This document shows positions 16,801 through 26,659 of a stretch of DNA of 41,216 bases, piece by piece. A program made the translations under genes and the position numbers. The notes under the pieces were generated by a model. That model saw only the letters and a program-made list of their open reading frames with translations, ran no database searches and was not told the origin of the DNA. How positions within the stretch are numbered: the stretch's first letter is position 1; every line of letters begins with the position of its first letter. This DNA is from Treponema sp. (GTDB lineage: Bacteria > Spirochaetota > Spirochaetia > Treponematales > Treponemataceae). Location: assembly GCA_024402535.1 (NCBI GenBank), contig JAKSTN010000021.1:1-41216 (forward strand), in the 5' to 3' direction.

Positions 16801-19800
16801 ACTGGCGTCCGTCTGTTCCAAGAACATCATAGGTTACAAATTCTTTATCTGAGTATTCACCGTTTTTGTTAAAGTCTGTACCCAGGTGCAGTTTTACAAG
16901 ACGTGGAGCATTGTTCTGAACTGAACATTCATAACTTGCAGCGCTGATATTTCCGGCTTTATCCCACAGGAATACAACCATTGTTCCAGGACCGTCAGGA
17001 ATGTTTCTAGACTGCAGAGTTGCATCCCAAGTCCAAGAGAACTGATTCTTAATAATGCTTTCTGGCATTCCATCGCCGTCTTCTGTTCCGTCAAAACCAA
17101 GACCCGTAGAATCTGTTTTTTCAGTATTTGTGTTATCTACAACCTGAACGTAAGGGAAGAATACAGTTATATCTGTTCCGTTTACAGCAGAAGTTGTTGA
17201 AAGTGTAAGAGTCTTTTCATCTTCAGCTTTTTCACTGATTCTGAGGTAAGCCCCGTCAATACATGCAAGTCCGCCAGCTTTAATATGGTCATCTTCACTT
17301 GCAAGAGTAATTGTTGAAACGCCTGTTTTGCTTGTTTCAATTTTTACTTCCTGTTCTGTTCCGTAAAGAACCTGCTTAGCAAGAGTTCTTGTCTTTATTG
17401 CAGCAGGCACTCCACTTGTCTTATCCTTTAATATAACAGCGTCATTGTTTTTCATTGGGTCATAAAGACGTTTGTTATAAGTAGTTCCATCACCGCGCAC
17501 ATAATAGAAGGCAGCACGTTCAAAACCAGCACCTGTATCTGTAAGGCTACCAGCTACTGTGAACTTACCGTTTGAGTTCACAATCTTTTTATCAGAGTAT
17601 TCGTATGAAACACTGTTCAACTTGAAGTCATCAATTGTTGGAGCTATATTGTCAAAGTTAACATTATAAATAGCATACTGTGACTGTGCGTTTTCCTTGT
17701 AAGCTACAACCTTAATCCAGAGTTCTCCGCTTGCGCGAGTATAACCTGTTCCAGATTTCTGGCTTAATGGAACGTTTACATAATAACCGTATGTCTTTTC
17801 GTCAGCCTTTGTAATCTTGTCACATCCGGAAAGAGTAATTGAGGCTTTTTCACATTTTGCATCATAGAGGCCTTCTTTTGTCGAAGAAAGGAAGTACATA
17901 ACCTGGTTAATACCACCTTCGCCAACGGCTACAGCATCTTCTACAGAAACACGAAGACTTGATACACCTTTTGTAAACATATCTGCTACATGTTTACGTG
18001 TAGCAGTTCTTATTCCGTCATCATCATATTCAACAACAGATTCTTCTTTTTCACCGATACGAGGAATGTTTGTATCCAGCTTGAAGTACTGTTCATCAGA
18101 AGGAGTTCCGAATACACCGTCTTCTGAAACAGCGATTGAACGAACACCAACTTTATATTCATTTCCACCAATGCTTGTTACGGCATTCTGGAATTCAGAA
18201 CTTACGTTTACTGCCAGGAACCAGCTGGCTGGGTTTGAATCGTTTGTAGCAATACCCCAGAAAGTTTTTCCACCAAGAGCTTCATCATTCAAAGAAGTAA
18301 TATCTGCAGCGCCTTCTGCTTTTGAACTGTTCAAATCTGCAATGACATCTGAAGCTGTTTTATATGATTCAGCATAAATTGTTGAAACATCATAAGCTTT
18401 TGCTTCAGCTCCTTCGCCTTCTTTTGTTGTTCCGTTGAAAATCAGCATATCATCAGCAAAATCACCGTCACAATCTAAATCAAACTGAAGGTAAACTTTC
18501 TTGATATTCTTTTCTGCAGAAACACCTTTTGCACCTGTACCGCTAATACGAACACTTCCGTTCAGACTTGCAGGTGCACCTGATAATCCTGTTGGATAGC
18601 TTACAGAACTTGAAGGTCTGTTTCCGAAAGGATTATATGTGAATGTAAGAGGAATGTATGAAACAGTTCCTACTGTATTTTTAAGAGAACAGTAAATAAT
18701 AAGCTTGTAGTTATCGCCATTGTGTTCTACTTTTGTCCAGCTTGTTTCCAGTTTATCCTTTGTAGAAGGAAGACTGGCTGTATCACCAGAATTATTGAGT
18801 GTGAATTTCCAAGAAGTACTTCCGGTTGTTGCAGCCGTCAAAACAGGTGTTGCACCCGTAGGAACTTCAGCTGTTTCTGAAAGAACGCTTTCTACAAGAG
18901 CCTTATTTACAGTTCCGTTATCGTTGTAATATTTATCATTAAGAATAACATACTTAAATGAAGTCTGATCAACTTCGGCTGCTCCATCATTCTTCCATGT
19001 TCCTGAAATTTCCGGAGTATCTGAAACAGGATTTACAGGAGAAAGTAATTCCATAGAAGGCATACCATTATCAACTTTGAATGTAATAGAGTTTTCGCCG
19101 GTTGCACTTCTTCCTGATTTATCTTTTACATTTACTGTAAGTTTTAATTCAGCTACAGGAATTGTAGAAGCATCAATTACATTTGAAATGAATCTGTATG
19201 TACCTGCGACAGAAGAAAGATTTGTTGTTTTATCAAATACGATTGAAGAGTATCCACTTACAGATACTGAATCGATTGCAACATCTTCTTTAACTGTTGC
19301 GCTGAGAACAACATACTTCTTGTTATTACCACCAATCAGATTTGAAGTTGTTACAGCTTCAAAGTTATCTCCTTCACCAGAAGTAGCGGCAGCTGTTGCA
19401 GCTGTTTCTGTCGAAGCAAATCCAAATGCAAGTGCTTTAAGTTCTGGAGCTACTGCATCGTATGTATATTCAACAGCTTTATTATTATCTACTTTTGTAC
19501 TGCTTCCCTGGAACTGAAGTTTTGGAAGTAATAATTTTTCATCTGCACTTGGATTTTCTTTAACCCGTGTGGTAAAGATTTCACCCTTGGCATCTTTTAC
19601 TTTGAAGTAAACCTTATATGTTCCGGCTAAAGGTAAAGTGTATTTTCCACTACCATTATTAAGTTCTACTTCTTTCCAGTTTGATGATGAAGCAGATGGA
19701 ACAGAAGCCCCTGTTGCCATCCACAGTCTGAGTCCTGTAAGTCCGTCATCATCACTAACCAGAACCTGAACATCCTTACTCTGATTGATTGTTCCAGTTA

Positions 19801-22800
19801 CTCCAGAAACGTTCTGCAGTTCAATTACAGGACGGTCAGAATCCTGATCAATTTTCAGATCAATGCTTGGAGTATGAATAACATTATCTTTGATATCAGT
19901 TATTACAGTATCCGAAGAAATATTTGCAGCTGTATCTACACCTGTAAGGCGGAAGGTATAAGTTGCACCGTCAGTCAAAGTTTTTGTATCAATTTCTTTA
20001 GACCAGACTGAACCGCTAAGTGTAAGGGTTGGAGTGTCACCTCTTGTGTCGCCTGCCATTGTCCAGACTTCATCTTCTGATGTCTTATATTCAAGATAAG
20101 CATAAGAAAGCTTCTGGTCGTCTTCTACTGTACCACGGAGAGTAATTGTTTTGTTTACAGTACTTCCTGTTGTATTTGAACTGAATCCAACATTAGGTGC
20201 AGTATCATCTACATTAAAGCGGAACATAAGCTGTGTTGTATCATTTCCAGCTTTATCTGTTGCCTGAATATATACAGGATTTGAAGAAAGTTTTTCCTTT
20301 TCAATTTTTACAGTTGCGGTTTTTGTTTCATCAACATATTTAGTTGAAATAGCATCGCTTGTAAAGTTTTCATCTCCAATCTTCAGTTTTACAGAATCAA
20401 CTGTAGAGAAATCATCTGATACAGGAATTACAACAGTTACATCAAATGATCCATTTACGAGTTTTGTTGCTCCCTGTGTGAGATTTTCTGAAATTATTTC
20501 TGAATCTTTTGTATAAGAAACAACAGCAATTTTATTAACATCCCCTACAGTTGGTCCCTGCTGGTCAATTTTTACAATGAACTCTTCTGGAGACGAATCA
20601 TTGCCAGCATTATCAGTTGCAGTAAGTTTTATAGAGCTGTGTTTAAAAGTACCATCGGCATCTTTTTCTGATTTCACAAAACCTGAAACTGTGGCATTAA
20701 AGATTTCGTAAGAACCTTTGTCTTCACAGTTTATTACACCAGATACTTTGTCTCCGTTTGGTTTTGCAATTTCATATTTAATTTCTTTAATTCCACTTCC
20801 GGCTTCGGTATAACCACCCTTTACAGAAAGGGAATTAGACTTGAACCATGCATCTGTAATTTCAGAAACCTTTTTACCTTCAAATGTAAATGCATTTGTA
20901 TTAGTGTTATCTGTTATAAGAACTGGAGCTACTGTATCAAGTTTTGCAGTTTTACTTACCCATGCTACAGGAGCTTCTTTTGTTCCTGAATTTGGTTTTC
21001 CAAACAGGTCTTTTGCAAGCACTTCAACATGGTAGTCTCCGTCATTAGCACCATTTTCAGCTTTTTTAATTTCAACTTTCCAAGTGTGATTATCTGCAGT
21101 TGGTTTTGTAATTATACAAACGCCAGTCTGAGTGCTTACATCTTCTATTCCTTTATAAACCTTAACAGTTGTATTTGTAGCATCAAGATAAGTTTCTGTG
21201 ATAGTACCTTCCATTGTGAAAGTATCTTTGTAGTATGATGCAAAATCTGTTCCTGCTACCCCATTTACTTTTGTTACAGAAACTTCAGGATTTTTACGGT
21301 CTGCTTTGAAACTTACAACCTGAACTTCAGAAGTGTTTCCAGCTTTATCGTTTGCACGAACAAACAGAGTATATTCGCCTTCTTCTACAGTTTCTGAATC
21401 AAACTTAACTTTCCAGTTTGCAGCTGAACCGTCAGCTTCTGTCCAGGCTTTTACAATGTCGTCTTCGTCACTTGGATATTCACTTGCAGCGAGTGCACCT
21501 TTACAGAGTGAATATTTAACTACTGAAAGTCCTGACTGATAGTCTTTTACAGCGGCTACAGTTGGTTCGCTTGCAGTTCCTTCTACAGTGAAAGATTTTG
21601 AAGCATCAAAGAAGCCGTTTACCAGAGCTGGAGCTGTGATAGTTACTACAGGTTTATCAAGATCGAATACATATTCAACAGTTGCAGTATTCTGTTTTCC
21701 GAATGTATCAAGAACTTTGTAAACATTCTTAATTTTTCCACTTGAAGCAGTCTTAGCAATTGTATGAACTTTTGTATTAGTTCCAGTTGCAGGAAGTTCT
21801 ACTGCACCATTTGAAACTGTTCTGCTGCCACTTTCTGAGTAAGTTAGGGAATCAAGTCCGTAATCATCACTTACTTTTAATGTAACCTTAATATCTTTGT
21901 TTGTGTAAATTACGCTGTTCTGTTTCAGGTCATCTGAATCTGTTGTAAGAGAAATACTTGGTTCTGCATCATCAATTGCAATTACGAATGGTCCGTAAGT
22001 TGCAGCTGATTTATCTTCAGCACCTTCACCAACAGTTTTTGTTTCAGTTAATGTATCTGCAACTTCAAAGATAACTTCATAAAGACCTGCCTCCTTAAAC
22101 AGTGGATTCTTCTCTGCCACTCCTTCGCCTGCAGCTTCATAAAGAACATAATTATTCTTGTAAGATTTTGAAGTTCCATTAGAAATGATTGTTGCAGAAG
22201 TATAATCATCTGCACTTCCAGCAACGCGATATTTCATTACTAAGGATTTAATACCGTCATCATCAGAAATATTCCACTTAACCTGATTGTCTGTTACAGA
22301 ACCAAAGATGTTGTTTGTATTACCTGCAATTGTTGCGTTCTTGATTTTATCAAGATCAACAAGAGTTGTATCAATATTATTGAATACGATTACAGGAGTA
22401 TCTGTTGCCTGATCAATTTTCAGTGTATATTCTTCAACATCACTTACGTTTCCACCGGCATCAGTTGCCTGCATCTTAAGTGTGTAAATACCACTTGTTT
22501 TGGTGATTTTATTGTAAGTATCAATTACAAATGAAATATTTTTATTTGTATCGTTTGTTCCATTGTATTCAAATGTACCTTTTACTGAAGGATTTCCATC
22601 ATGGTCACGAATTTCATCAATCCACCAGTCTACTTGTGAAAGATTTGTTTCATCACTGGCAACAGCTTTTACTGTTACCTTTCCGTTGAAATAATCAGAC
22701 AGATCACCTTCTTTTGAAGTAGAAGGCGATACACCTGAAATTGTAAGAGTTGGAGGAGTTACGTCTACTGCAATTTCAACCAAATCCAGGTCAGTTTTAT

Positions 22801-25800
22801 TTCCGACTTTATCTGTTGCACGAATAGTCAGGAAGTGTGAACCTGTAGCAAGTTTCTGAGCATTTACAGTAAAGGTATATGTACTGCCTGTATTTGTGCA
22901 TGAATAATCACGGCTTGAAAAATCTACAGAGTTTTCCATAAGAACTACAGATTCAATTCCACTGGCAATTCCGTCAGATGGATCAGTTACAGTAACTTCA
23001 ACTTTTATATTTGCAGTTCTGTTTGAGTTCTGAATCTGAATTTTTCCTGTATGTTCAGTGCCAGCCAGAGTATAAGATGGAATTCCAAATGATGGGTTTG
23101 TAGCATCAGCAATAATATTTACTGCATAAGACTGATTATTATCTGCAACAGAAATATTTCCTGCGGCATCTTTTGCAGCAACATAAAGAGTATATTTTGT
23201 TCCGTCTGACAGACCAAGTTCACTTACATCCAGTGTCTGTTTCCATACACCTGAATCAATTGGCTTAGACTGTGACCAGTCAGTAATATCGTAATAATCT
23301 TTTCCAGTAACAGGGCTGATAGCTGTATCTGAAAGTTTGAAATAAACAAAGGAATCAAGTCCGCGTGATTTTGATGAATCATTTGCAAACTGGTCTTCTA
23401 CTGTTCCCTCAATTGTTATGAATGAAGAATTCTTTACGAAAATATTCTTCTGAGCTGAGTTTGTTACAGTTGCTTCAATATTTTCATTAACCTTTGTAAC
23501 CTTGAATACAGGTGGAAAAGAATCAATAGAATACATATAATTCTGACCTGTTGTCTGACCATAAGCATCTGTAGCTTCGTAGTAAACTGTAGCACCAGTT
23601 GTTCCAACTTCTTCTGCAGGGATTGTGTCGCTCCAAGAAGTTTCTCCAACAAGAATCTTTATTTCTTCTGTCTGATAAGAATCAGCCACGCGAACAAAAT
23701 GTTTTCCTTCAGGGAGTTCGGTCCAGTCTGTTGAGTCTTCTTCCTGATATGAGCTGTTTTCATATTTGAAGTAACGTTCAGCTGCATCAAAAGAAGTAGC
23801 TTCTTTGTAAACATAGCGGCGGATTGCAACATCAGTTCCGTCTACAACAGTACCTACAATCTTAAGATCAAGGTTCTGAGCCTGAAGTCCCTGTGCAGTT
23901 GTAATCATGAAGTTTGGAGCACCTTCATCAACACCAACATAGAATTTTTCAGATGTTGTCATGTTAAATCCAGTAGATTCTCCTGCAGTATCTTTTACGA
24001 CCAGGTAAACATCATAATCACCCTGGAATTTTGAAACTACATCTTTGAAGGTATATGCTTTTGAAGTTCCGTTTTCAAGGATTTTTGTTTCTGTGAAACT
24101 TGTATCCCCATGCTTACGTTTGAAAATAGAAACAGATTTAATGCCGTCATCATCAGAAATAGAACCACCAATGTAGTTATTTGAACCGTTAATCTGATAA
24201 ATATTATTTGTAACATTATTCTTTGTTGCAGTAATAATACCATCAATATCTTTAATTTCAGGATCTGCTGTAGACCATGTGATTACAGGAGCATCTGTAC
24301 TCTGGTCAACGTTCAAAGTAATTTCTTTCTTTCCAATGTTGCCGGCTTTATCTACAGCAAAAATTGTAACAACAGCTGGTTCCCCGTCTGTAAATCTTGT
24401 TGTATCTACTTCAAAACCTGTAGCAGAAATCTTTGCGATTACGCTTTCAGTTCCTTCAGAACCTTTTGCATCTTTTGTGTATACCTTAGTTACAGAGTTC
24501 ATTTTGTCTGAAACAGAACCCATAATTGTGATGGTTCCGTTTACATAATCTTTTCCGTCTGCCTTTGTAACTGTTGGAGTGATTGTAACCTGATCATCAA
24601 ATACAGGAGGTTCACAGTCATAGCTTACATCAATTTCACGGGTAGCCTGCTGGTCTGTTTCTTCTGGGTTTGTTGCCACAACACGAAGTTTTACATCAGT
24701 ATTTTTTTCTGAATCAGGTAATTCCAGTTTGAATCTGAATTTATTTTCGATTACATCTTTGTTGTCTTCATTCTTATATCTTAAACCGTATGGATTTTCT
24801 CCGTCTTTTGTATAAGAGTCTTCTGTTACGGCAAGAACATTTGGATTAAGTACTGTTGCAAGTCCGTATGTAATCTGAAGTTCTGGAATAAGGTCTTCCA
24901 GAGAAGCTTCACCTTCAACAATCAGTTCTTCACCTGCACCAAGAACAGTACTGGTTTTTGAATCTGAAGTAATTTCTGTTTCATCAGCGGCAAGTCTTAT
25001 AAGTTTTGTGATTGTAAGGCTTGGTGTTGCATTTGCACTTACCAGTTTGAAGGCATAGTCTGTACCGCCGTAGTTGAAGATTCCGTTTTTCTTATCATCA
25101 TAACCGGTAACTTTGAAAAGATAGCATTTTCCTACAGCCAGAGCTTCTGTTGTTTTAGTTCCGATTTTTACATTAACAGAATAAGTTGAACCTGAAGTCT
25201 TGATTTCATTTTCACGTTCTTCAAGTTCTTCTGCAGTAAGAGCATTAAGAACGTTTCCGTCCTTGTCTTTGTATGCAGGGAAAAGAACGATTGGTGAAGC
25301 ACCTTCAACTGCTTTTCCGTTTTCATCACATTCAATAAGAGCAACTTCCATTGTGTCCTTATTCAAGTAATAATCATCAAGACCACGAAGGAAGTTTACA
25401 GTAGCTGTTTCGTTGTTTGTGAATTTTGCAGCGTCTGATTCATTCAGTGTTTTTCCATCTTTAAGAAGTTCAGAAAGGTTATTGCGGCTTGAAACTGTGT
25501 ATTTAGGATTGTTTCTTGGATCCAGGCTGAATGAAGCCTGCTGGATTTTATTGTTTTCGATTACAGCTTTTACTTCATCTACTGAATATTCCATTGCACT
25601 TCTTTCTGAAGAAGCAGTATAAGTTCCTTTAAGGATTTCATAGAAGCCTGAACTTTTGTATTCAGAAATGTATTTTGAAACTTCACTTTCAAGATAGAAA
25701 ACTTCAGTTCTGTTTCCTTTGTCTCCTTCTACAGCTGGAACCTGACGGGCTTCGTCGTAAGCAAATACTTTACAATAAAAGCTTTTTGGAGTTGCGTTTT

Positions 25801-26494
25801 CCAGCTTTTCAATAGCACCATAAATCTGTTCATAAGCTTTATCGTCTGCACCAAAAACAGCTACTGAACGGTCAATTTTCTTTGAAACATTTGAAAGAGA
25901 TACTGTTGTTCTTAACCCATTAGTTTCAGCGTCATATACTTCAACTTCAACCAGGCTGATAAGGTTATCATCTACAGCTTCACCTTCAAGTGTAAAGTCA
26001 CAACCGTATTCATCTGGAGATGTTGCACCAGCTTTTGTGGCAGGACGGCTGAGAATAACCAGTGGTGGAGTATTATCAATAATAAAGGCTACAGAAGATG
26101 ATGTAATATGATCTACTTTATCTTTAATTGAAACAGTTGCATTATATTTCCCGTCTGGAAGTTTCACTCCTTCCATAAGAGGATTAATTTCCAGGAACCA
26201 TTTATTATCTGCAAGCTGAGCAGAAGGAACATCAACAGAAAGAAGAGTCTCCTTTGTACTTGAGTTTTCCAATTCCACTTTAATGCCGGCAATTTCACGG
26301 TCATCAGACCAGTTTCCGCTCATCGTGAATTTTTCACGAATGATGCTATTGGCAGCAGGAAGCTGAATATCTACAACCGGAGGCTGAGAGTCTACCGCAG
26401 CACCGAGACCTACCTGACAGGCGGTCATCGACAGAGCAAAAATAATAAAAACAGGGAGTGCAAATTTCTTTGCAAGAGACATGAGACAATTCAT
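13868..26494 (-). CDS. Giant Ig-like-repeat probable surface lipoprotein (4,208 aa)
   Basis: A single uninterrupted frame of 12.6 kb. The N-terminus is a lipoprotein-type signal (FALPVFIIFALSMTACQ; Cys near 26; Met at -3 is acceptable for relaxed spirochaete lipoboxes). Ig-like modules of about 105-145 residues follow, each opening with a D-x-x-x-P strand: DNTPPLVI (about 142), DQSTDAPVITW (733), VTPPTLTISG (1245), DDAEPSISL (1508), DLDKPVVTI (1615), DRKNPEVSV (1735), DTVAPVLI (1855), DQQGPTVGD (1977), DDTAPNVGF (2099), DQDSDRPVIEL (2219), DNIAPTIDDF (2953) and DTEAPDMTI (3417). About 20 such starts are visible. Residues about 3760-4208 change to repeats such as VVYYDGGNKCLKMAKG and LYISYYDAYAKCLKFAK, suggesting a beta-propeller. 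A likely role is adhesion or a long surface stalk; ligand unknown. An AGAGG Shine-Dalgarno supports the first ATG. It has its own promoter and terminator. Confidence 0.85.
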   Translation of the reverse strand: MNCLMSLAKKFALPVFIIFALSMTACQVGLGAAVDSQPPVVDIQLPAANSIIREKFTMSGNWSDDREIAGIKVELENSSTKETLLSVDVPSAQLADNKWFLEINPLMEGVKLPDGKYNATVSIKDKVDHITSSSVAFIIDNTPPLVILSRPATKAGATSPDEYGCDFTLEGEAVDDNLISLVEVEVYDAETNGLRTTVSLSNVSKKIDRSVAVFGADDKAYEQIYGAIEKLENATPKSFYCKVFAYDEARQVPAVEGDKGNRTEVFYLESEVSKYISEYKSSGFYEILKGTYTASSERSAMEYSVDEVKAVIENNKIQQASFSLDPRNNPKYTVSSRNNLSELLKDGKTLNESDAAKFTNNETATVNFLRGLDDYYLNKDTMEVALIECDENGKAVEGASPIVLFPAYKDKDGNVLNALTAEELEERENEIKTSGSTYSVNVKIGTKTTEALAVGKCYLFKVTGYDDKKNGIFNYGGTDYAFKLVSANATPSLTITKLIRLAADETEITSDSKTSTVLGAGEELIVEGEASLEDLIPELQITYGLATVLNPNVLAVTEDSYTKDGENPYGLRYKNEDNKDVIENKFRFKLELPDSEKNTDVKLRVVATNPEETDQQATREIDVSYDCEPPVFDDQVTITPTVTKADGKDYVNGTITIMGSVSDKMNSVTKVYTKDAKGSEGTESVIAKISATGFEVDTTRFTDGEPAVVTIFAVDKAGNIGKKEITLNVDQSTDAPVITWSTADPEIKDIDGIITATKNNVTNNIYQINGSNNYIGGSISDDDGIKSVSIFKRKHGDTSFTETKILENGTSKAYTFKDVVSKFQGDYDVYLVVKDTAGESTGFNMTTSEKFYVGVDEGAPNFMITTAQGLQAQNLDLKIVGTVVDGTDVAIRRYVYKEATSFDAAERYFKYENSSYQEEDSTDWTELPEGKHFVRVADSYQTEEIKILVGETSWSDTIPAEEVGTTGATVYYEATDAYGQTTGQNYMYSIDSFPPVFKVTKVNENIEATVTNSAQKNIFVKNSSFITIEGTVEDQFANDSSKSRGLDSFVYFKLSDTAISPVTGKDYYDITDWSQSKPIDSGVWKQTLDVSELGLSDGTKYTLYVAAKDAAGNISVADNNQSYAVNIIADATNPSFGIPSYTLAGTEHTGKIQIQNSNRTANIKVEVTVTDPSDGIASGIESVVLMENSVDFSSRDYSCTNTGSTYTFTVNAQKLATGSHFLTIRATDKVGNKTDLDLVEIAVDVTPPTLTISGVSPSTSKEGDLSDYFNGKVTVKAVASDETNLSQVDWWIDEIRDHDGNPSVKGTFEYNGTNDTNKNISFVIDTYNKITKTSGIYTLKMQATDAGGNVSDVEEYTLKIDQATDTPVIVFNNIDTTLVDLDKIKNATIAGNTNNIFGSVTDNQVKWNISDDDGIKSLVMKYRVAGSADDYTSATIISNGTSKSYKNNYVLYEAAGEGVAEKNPLFKEAGLYEVIFEVADTLTETKTVGEGAEDKSAATYGPFVIAIDDAEPSISLTTDSDDLKQNSVIYTNKDIKVTLKVSDDYGLDSLTYSESGSRTVSNGAVELPATGTNTKVHTIAKTASSGKIKNVYKVLDTFGKQNTATVEYVFDLDKPVVTITAPALVNGFFDASKSFTVEGTASEPTVAAVKDYQSGLSVVKYSLCKGALAASEYPSDEDDIVKAWTEADGSAANWKVKFDSETVEEGEYTLFVRANDKAGNTSEVQVVSFKADRKNPEVSVTKVNGVAGTDFASYYKDTFTMEGTITETYLDATNTTVKVYKGIEDVSTQTGVCIITKPTADNHTWKVEIKKAENGANDGDYHVEVLAKDLFGKPNSGTKEAPVAWVSKTAKLDTVAPVLITDNTNTNAFTFEGKKVSEITDAWFKSNSLSVKGGYTEAGSGIKEIKYEIAKPNGDKVSGVINCEDKGSYEIFNATVSGFVKSEKDADGTFKHSSIKLTATDNAGNDSSPEEFIVKIDQQGPTVGDVNKIAVVSYTKDSEIISENLTQGATKLVNGSFDVTVVIPVSDDFSTVDSVKLKIGDENFTSDAISTKYVDETKTATVKIEKEKLSSNPVYIQATDKAGNDTTQLMFRFNVDDTAPNVGFSSNTTGSTVNKTITLRGTVEDDQKLSYAYLEYKTSEDEVWTMAGDTRGDTPTLTLSGSVWSKEIDTKTLTDGATYTFRLTGVDTAANISSDTVITDIKDNVIHTPSIDLKIDQDSDRPVIELQNVSGVTGTINQSKDVQVLVSDDDGLTGLRLWMATGASVPSASSSNWKEVELNNGSGKYTLPLAGTYKVYFKVKDAKGEIFTTRVKENPSADEKLLLPKLQFQGSSTKVDNNKAVEYTYDAVAPELKALAFGFASTETAATAAATSGEGDNFEAVTTSNLIGGNNKKYVVLSATVKEDVAIDSVSVSGYSSIVFDKTTNLSSVAGTYRFISNVIDASTIPVAELKLTVNVKDKSGRSATGENSITFKVDNGMPSMELLSPVNPVSDTPEISGTWKNDGAAEVDQTSFKYVILNDKYYNDNGTVNKALVESVLSETAEVPTGATPVLTAATTGSTSWKFTLNNSGDTASLPSTKDKLETSWTKVEHNGDNYKLIIYCSLKNTVGTVSYIPLTFTYNPFGNRPSSSVSYPTGLSGAPASLNGSVRISGTGAKGVSAEKNIKKVYLQFDLDCDGDFADDMLIFNGTTKEGEGAEAKAYDVSTIYAESYKTASDVIADLNSSKAEGAADITSLNDEALGGKTFWGIATNDSNPASWFLAVNVSSEFQNAVTSIGGNEYKVGVRSIAVSEDGVFGTPSDEQYFKLDTNIPRIGEKEESVVEYDDDGIRTATRKHVADMFTKGVSSLRVSVEDAVAVGEGGINQVMYFLSSTKEGLYDAKCEKASITLSGCDKITKADEKTYGYYVNVPLSQKSGTGYTRASGELWIKVVAYKENAQSQYAIYNVNFDNIAPTIDDFKLNSVSYEYSDKKIVNSNGKFTVAGSLTDTGAGFERAAFYYVRGDGTTYNKRLYDPMKNNDAVILKDKTSGVPAAIKTRTLAKQVLYGTEQEVKIETSKTGVSTITLASEDDHIKAGGLACIDGAYLRISEKAEDEKTLTLSTTSAVNGTDITVFFPYVQVVDNTNTEKTDSTGLGFDGTEDGDGMPESIIKNQFSWTWDATLQSRNIPDGPGTMVVFLWDKAGNISAASYECSVQNNAPRLVKLHLGTDFNKNGEYSDKEFVTYDVLGTDGRQLTYDMSTFRYNDKSFRIKNNLAVVAEFTGGNNVWAAGVKDEQIHGTSQTPSTYTGTQAEDGIMMVYNSDASSETEKCNKNGATGLATITTKPVFETKATLMSKVGVTSDMDDSTNTKFYKNNIWAFVIPNASLGDESSATAVNSGRGDRSMSFTFWDKTEDSTQGINSSYMHLRITDLIVDVVDTEAPDMTINPFYWNSITDSSVPTDKNGVPQGHIDTEEDLGSEKPAVSGQVYIEGRAWDGTMLGKLYMIDPDGTEKQVAEYDSVSGKWIVAHKEGDSLVYEYNDGSSVTGTYSWTWPSHWQSFEIMNTPEISQDGHEVTYRFAIDMTKYGIAKDKTVQCKASDKAATVNTSEPETSKQTTKAEQTSLYKMDFVPYVKGIKGVTRSRLGRYPVAAGSTVTIEVMNCKKEDSFSVAFYKSSGSSMGTENASDSQTGTATADGEITITVPDYSCWADITVAGVRTKNNINANDKANIMAGNYKTGDLKKGENYWTDDVYLSVWNVGYSMPESYNPISGTIEQFPVAGTLFEAGNSSNTKFLEVNRAWGAWSANDVMVHESIVKNGADRLRGICHSSNNVFAKSPADLDVCMIGNVPFYVLLDNGLEGSGTWKAGLMVVRNGHNYQSYMNNADNYSAERLGNGNSDTPNSSDGKDEMMFQFKNPKITGYEGTDEYYLYISYYDAYAKCLKFAKYRFDKTFNQNCGDIHPIVRTGDNNYTNGKCVIDGWDVVTSQSTVTTTWDVGLYSDIKVDTSTGIPYVVYYDGGNKCLKMAKGKNAAPTTGRVYTGTKETDGTYTYKTTTSDDSDDGWSRVELKAPAGSINFGTYVSMEMDGEKGFHITAQDADNGNLYYAYLDSFDNASNIKWHLVDATSTVGAWTDIKLQNSGNSGFAARPVISYEDTAKLNTTAAIKIAFIEASDSNTITWECMTDPAKYAGKDQKTSIVVNPVELDSTTAKARYAVGFNSSVFAVDFLRDEE

Positions 26495-26588
26495 AATGTA
26501 ACCTCTTTCCAGACTTTTTACTTGATTTCTAATAACATTTTGTTTTTATAATATAGACAACTTTTTAGATAAAAATGCGTTATTTTTC

Positions 26589-26616
26589 ATTATACACCCT
26601 TATTTTATTCTTGCAA
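26589..26616 (-). promoter_or_regulatory. Candidate sigma70 promoter of the giant gene
   Basis: TTGCAA (26616-26611) and TATAAT (26594-26589) on the minus strand are 16 bases apart. This predicts a start near 26582 and an AT-rich leader of nearly 90 nt with an AAAGAGG Shine-Dalgarno close to the ATG at 26494. Confidence 0.6.
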
Positions 26617-26659
26617 AAAAAATCTTACTAAATCTCCAAATTTCACCGATATATGTATC

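Noticed and set aside
18066..19517. Several plus-strand ORFs of 60-150 codons opposite the giant gene
   Set aside because: Each is interrupted, lacks a ribosome-binding site, and is explained as the complement of Ser/Thr/Glu-rich repeat codons of the giant gene.
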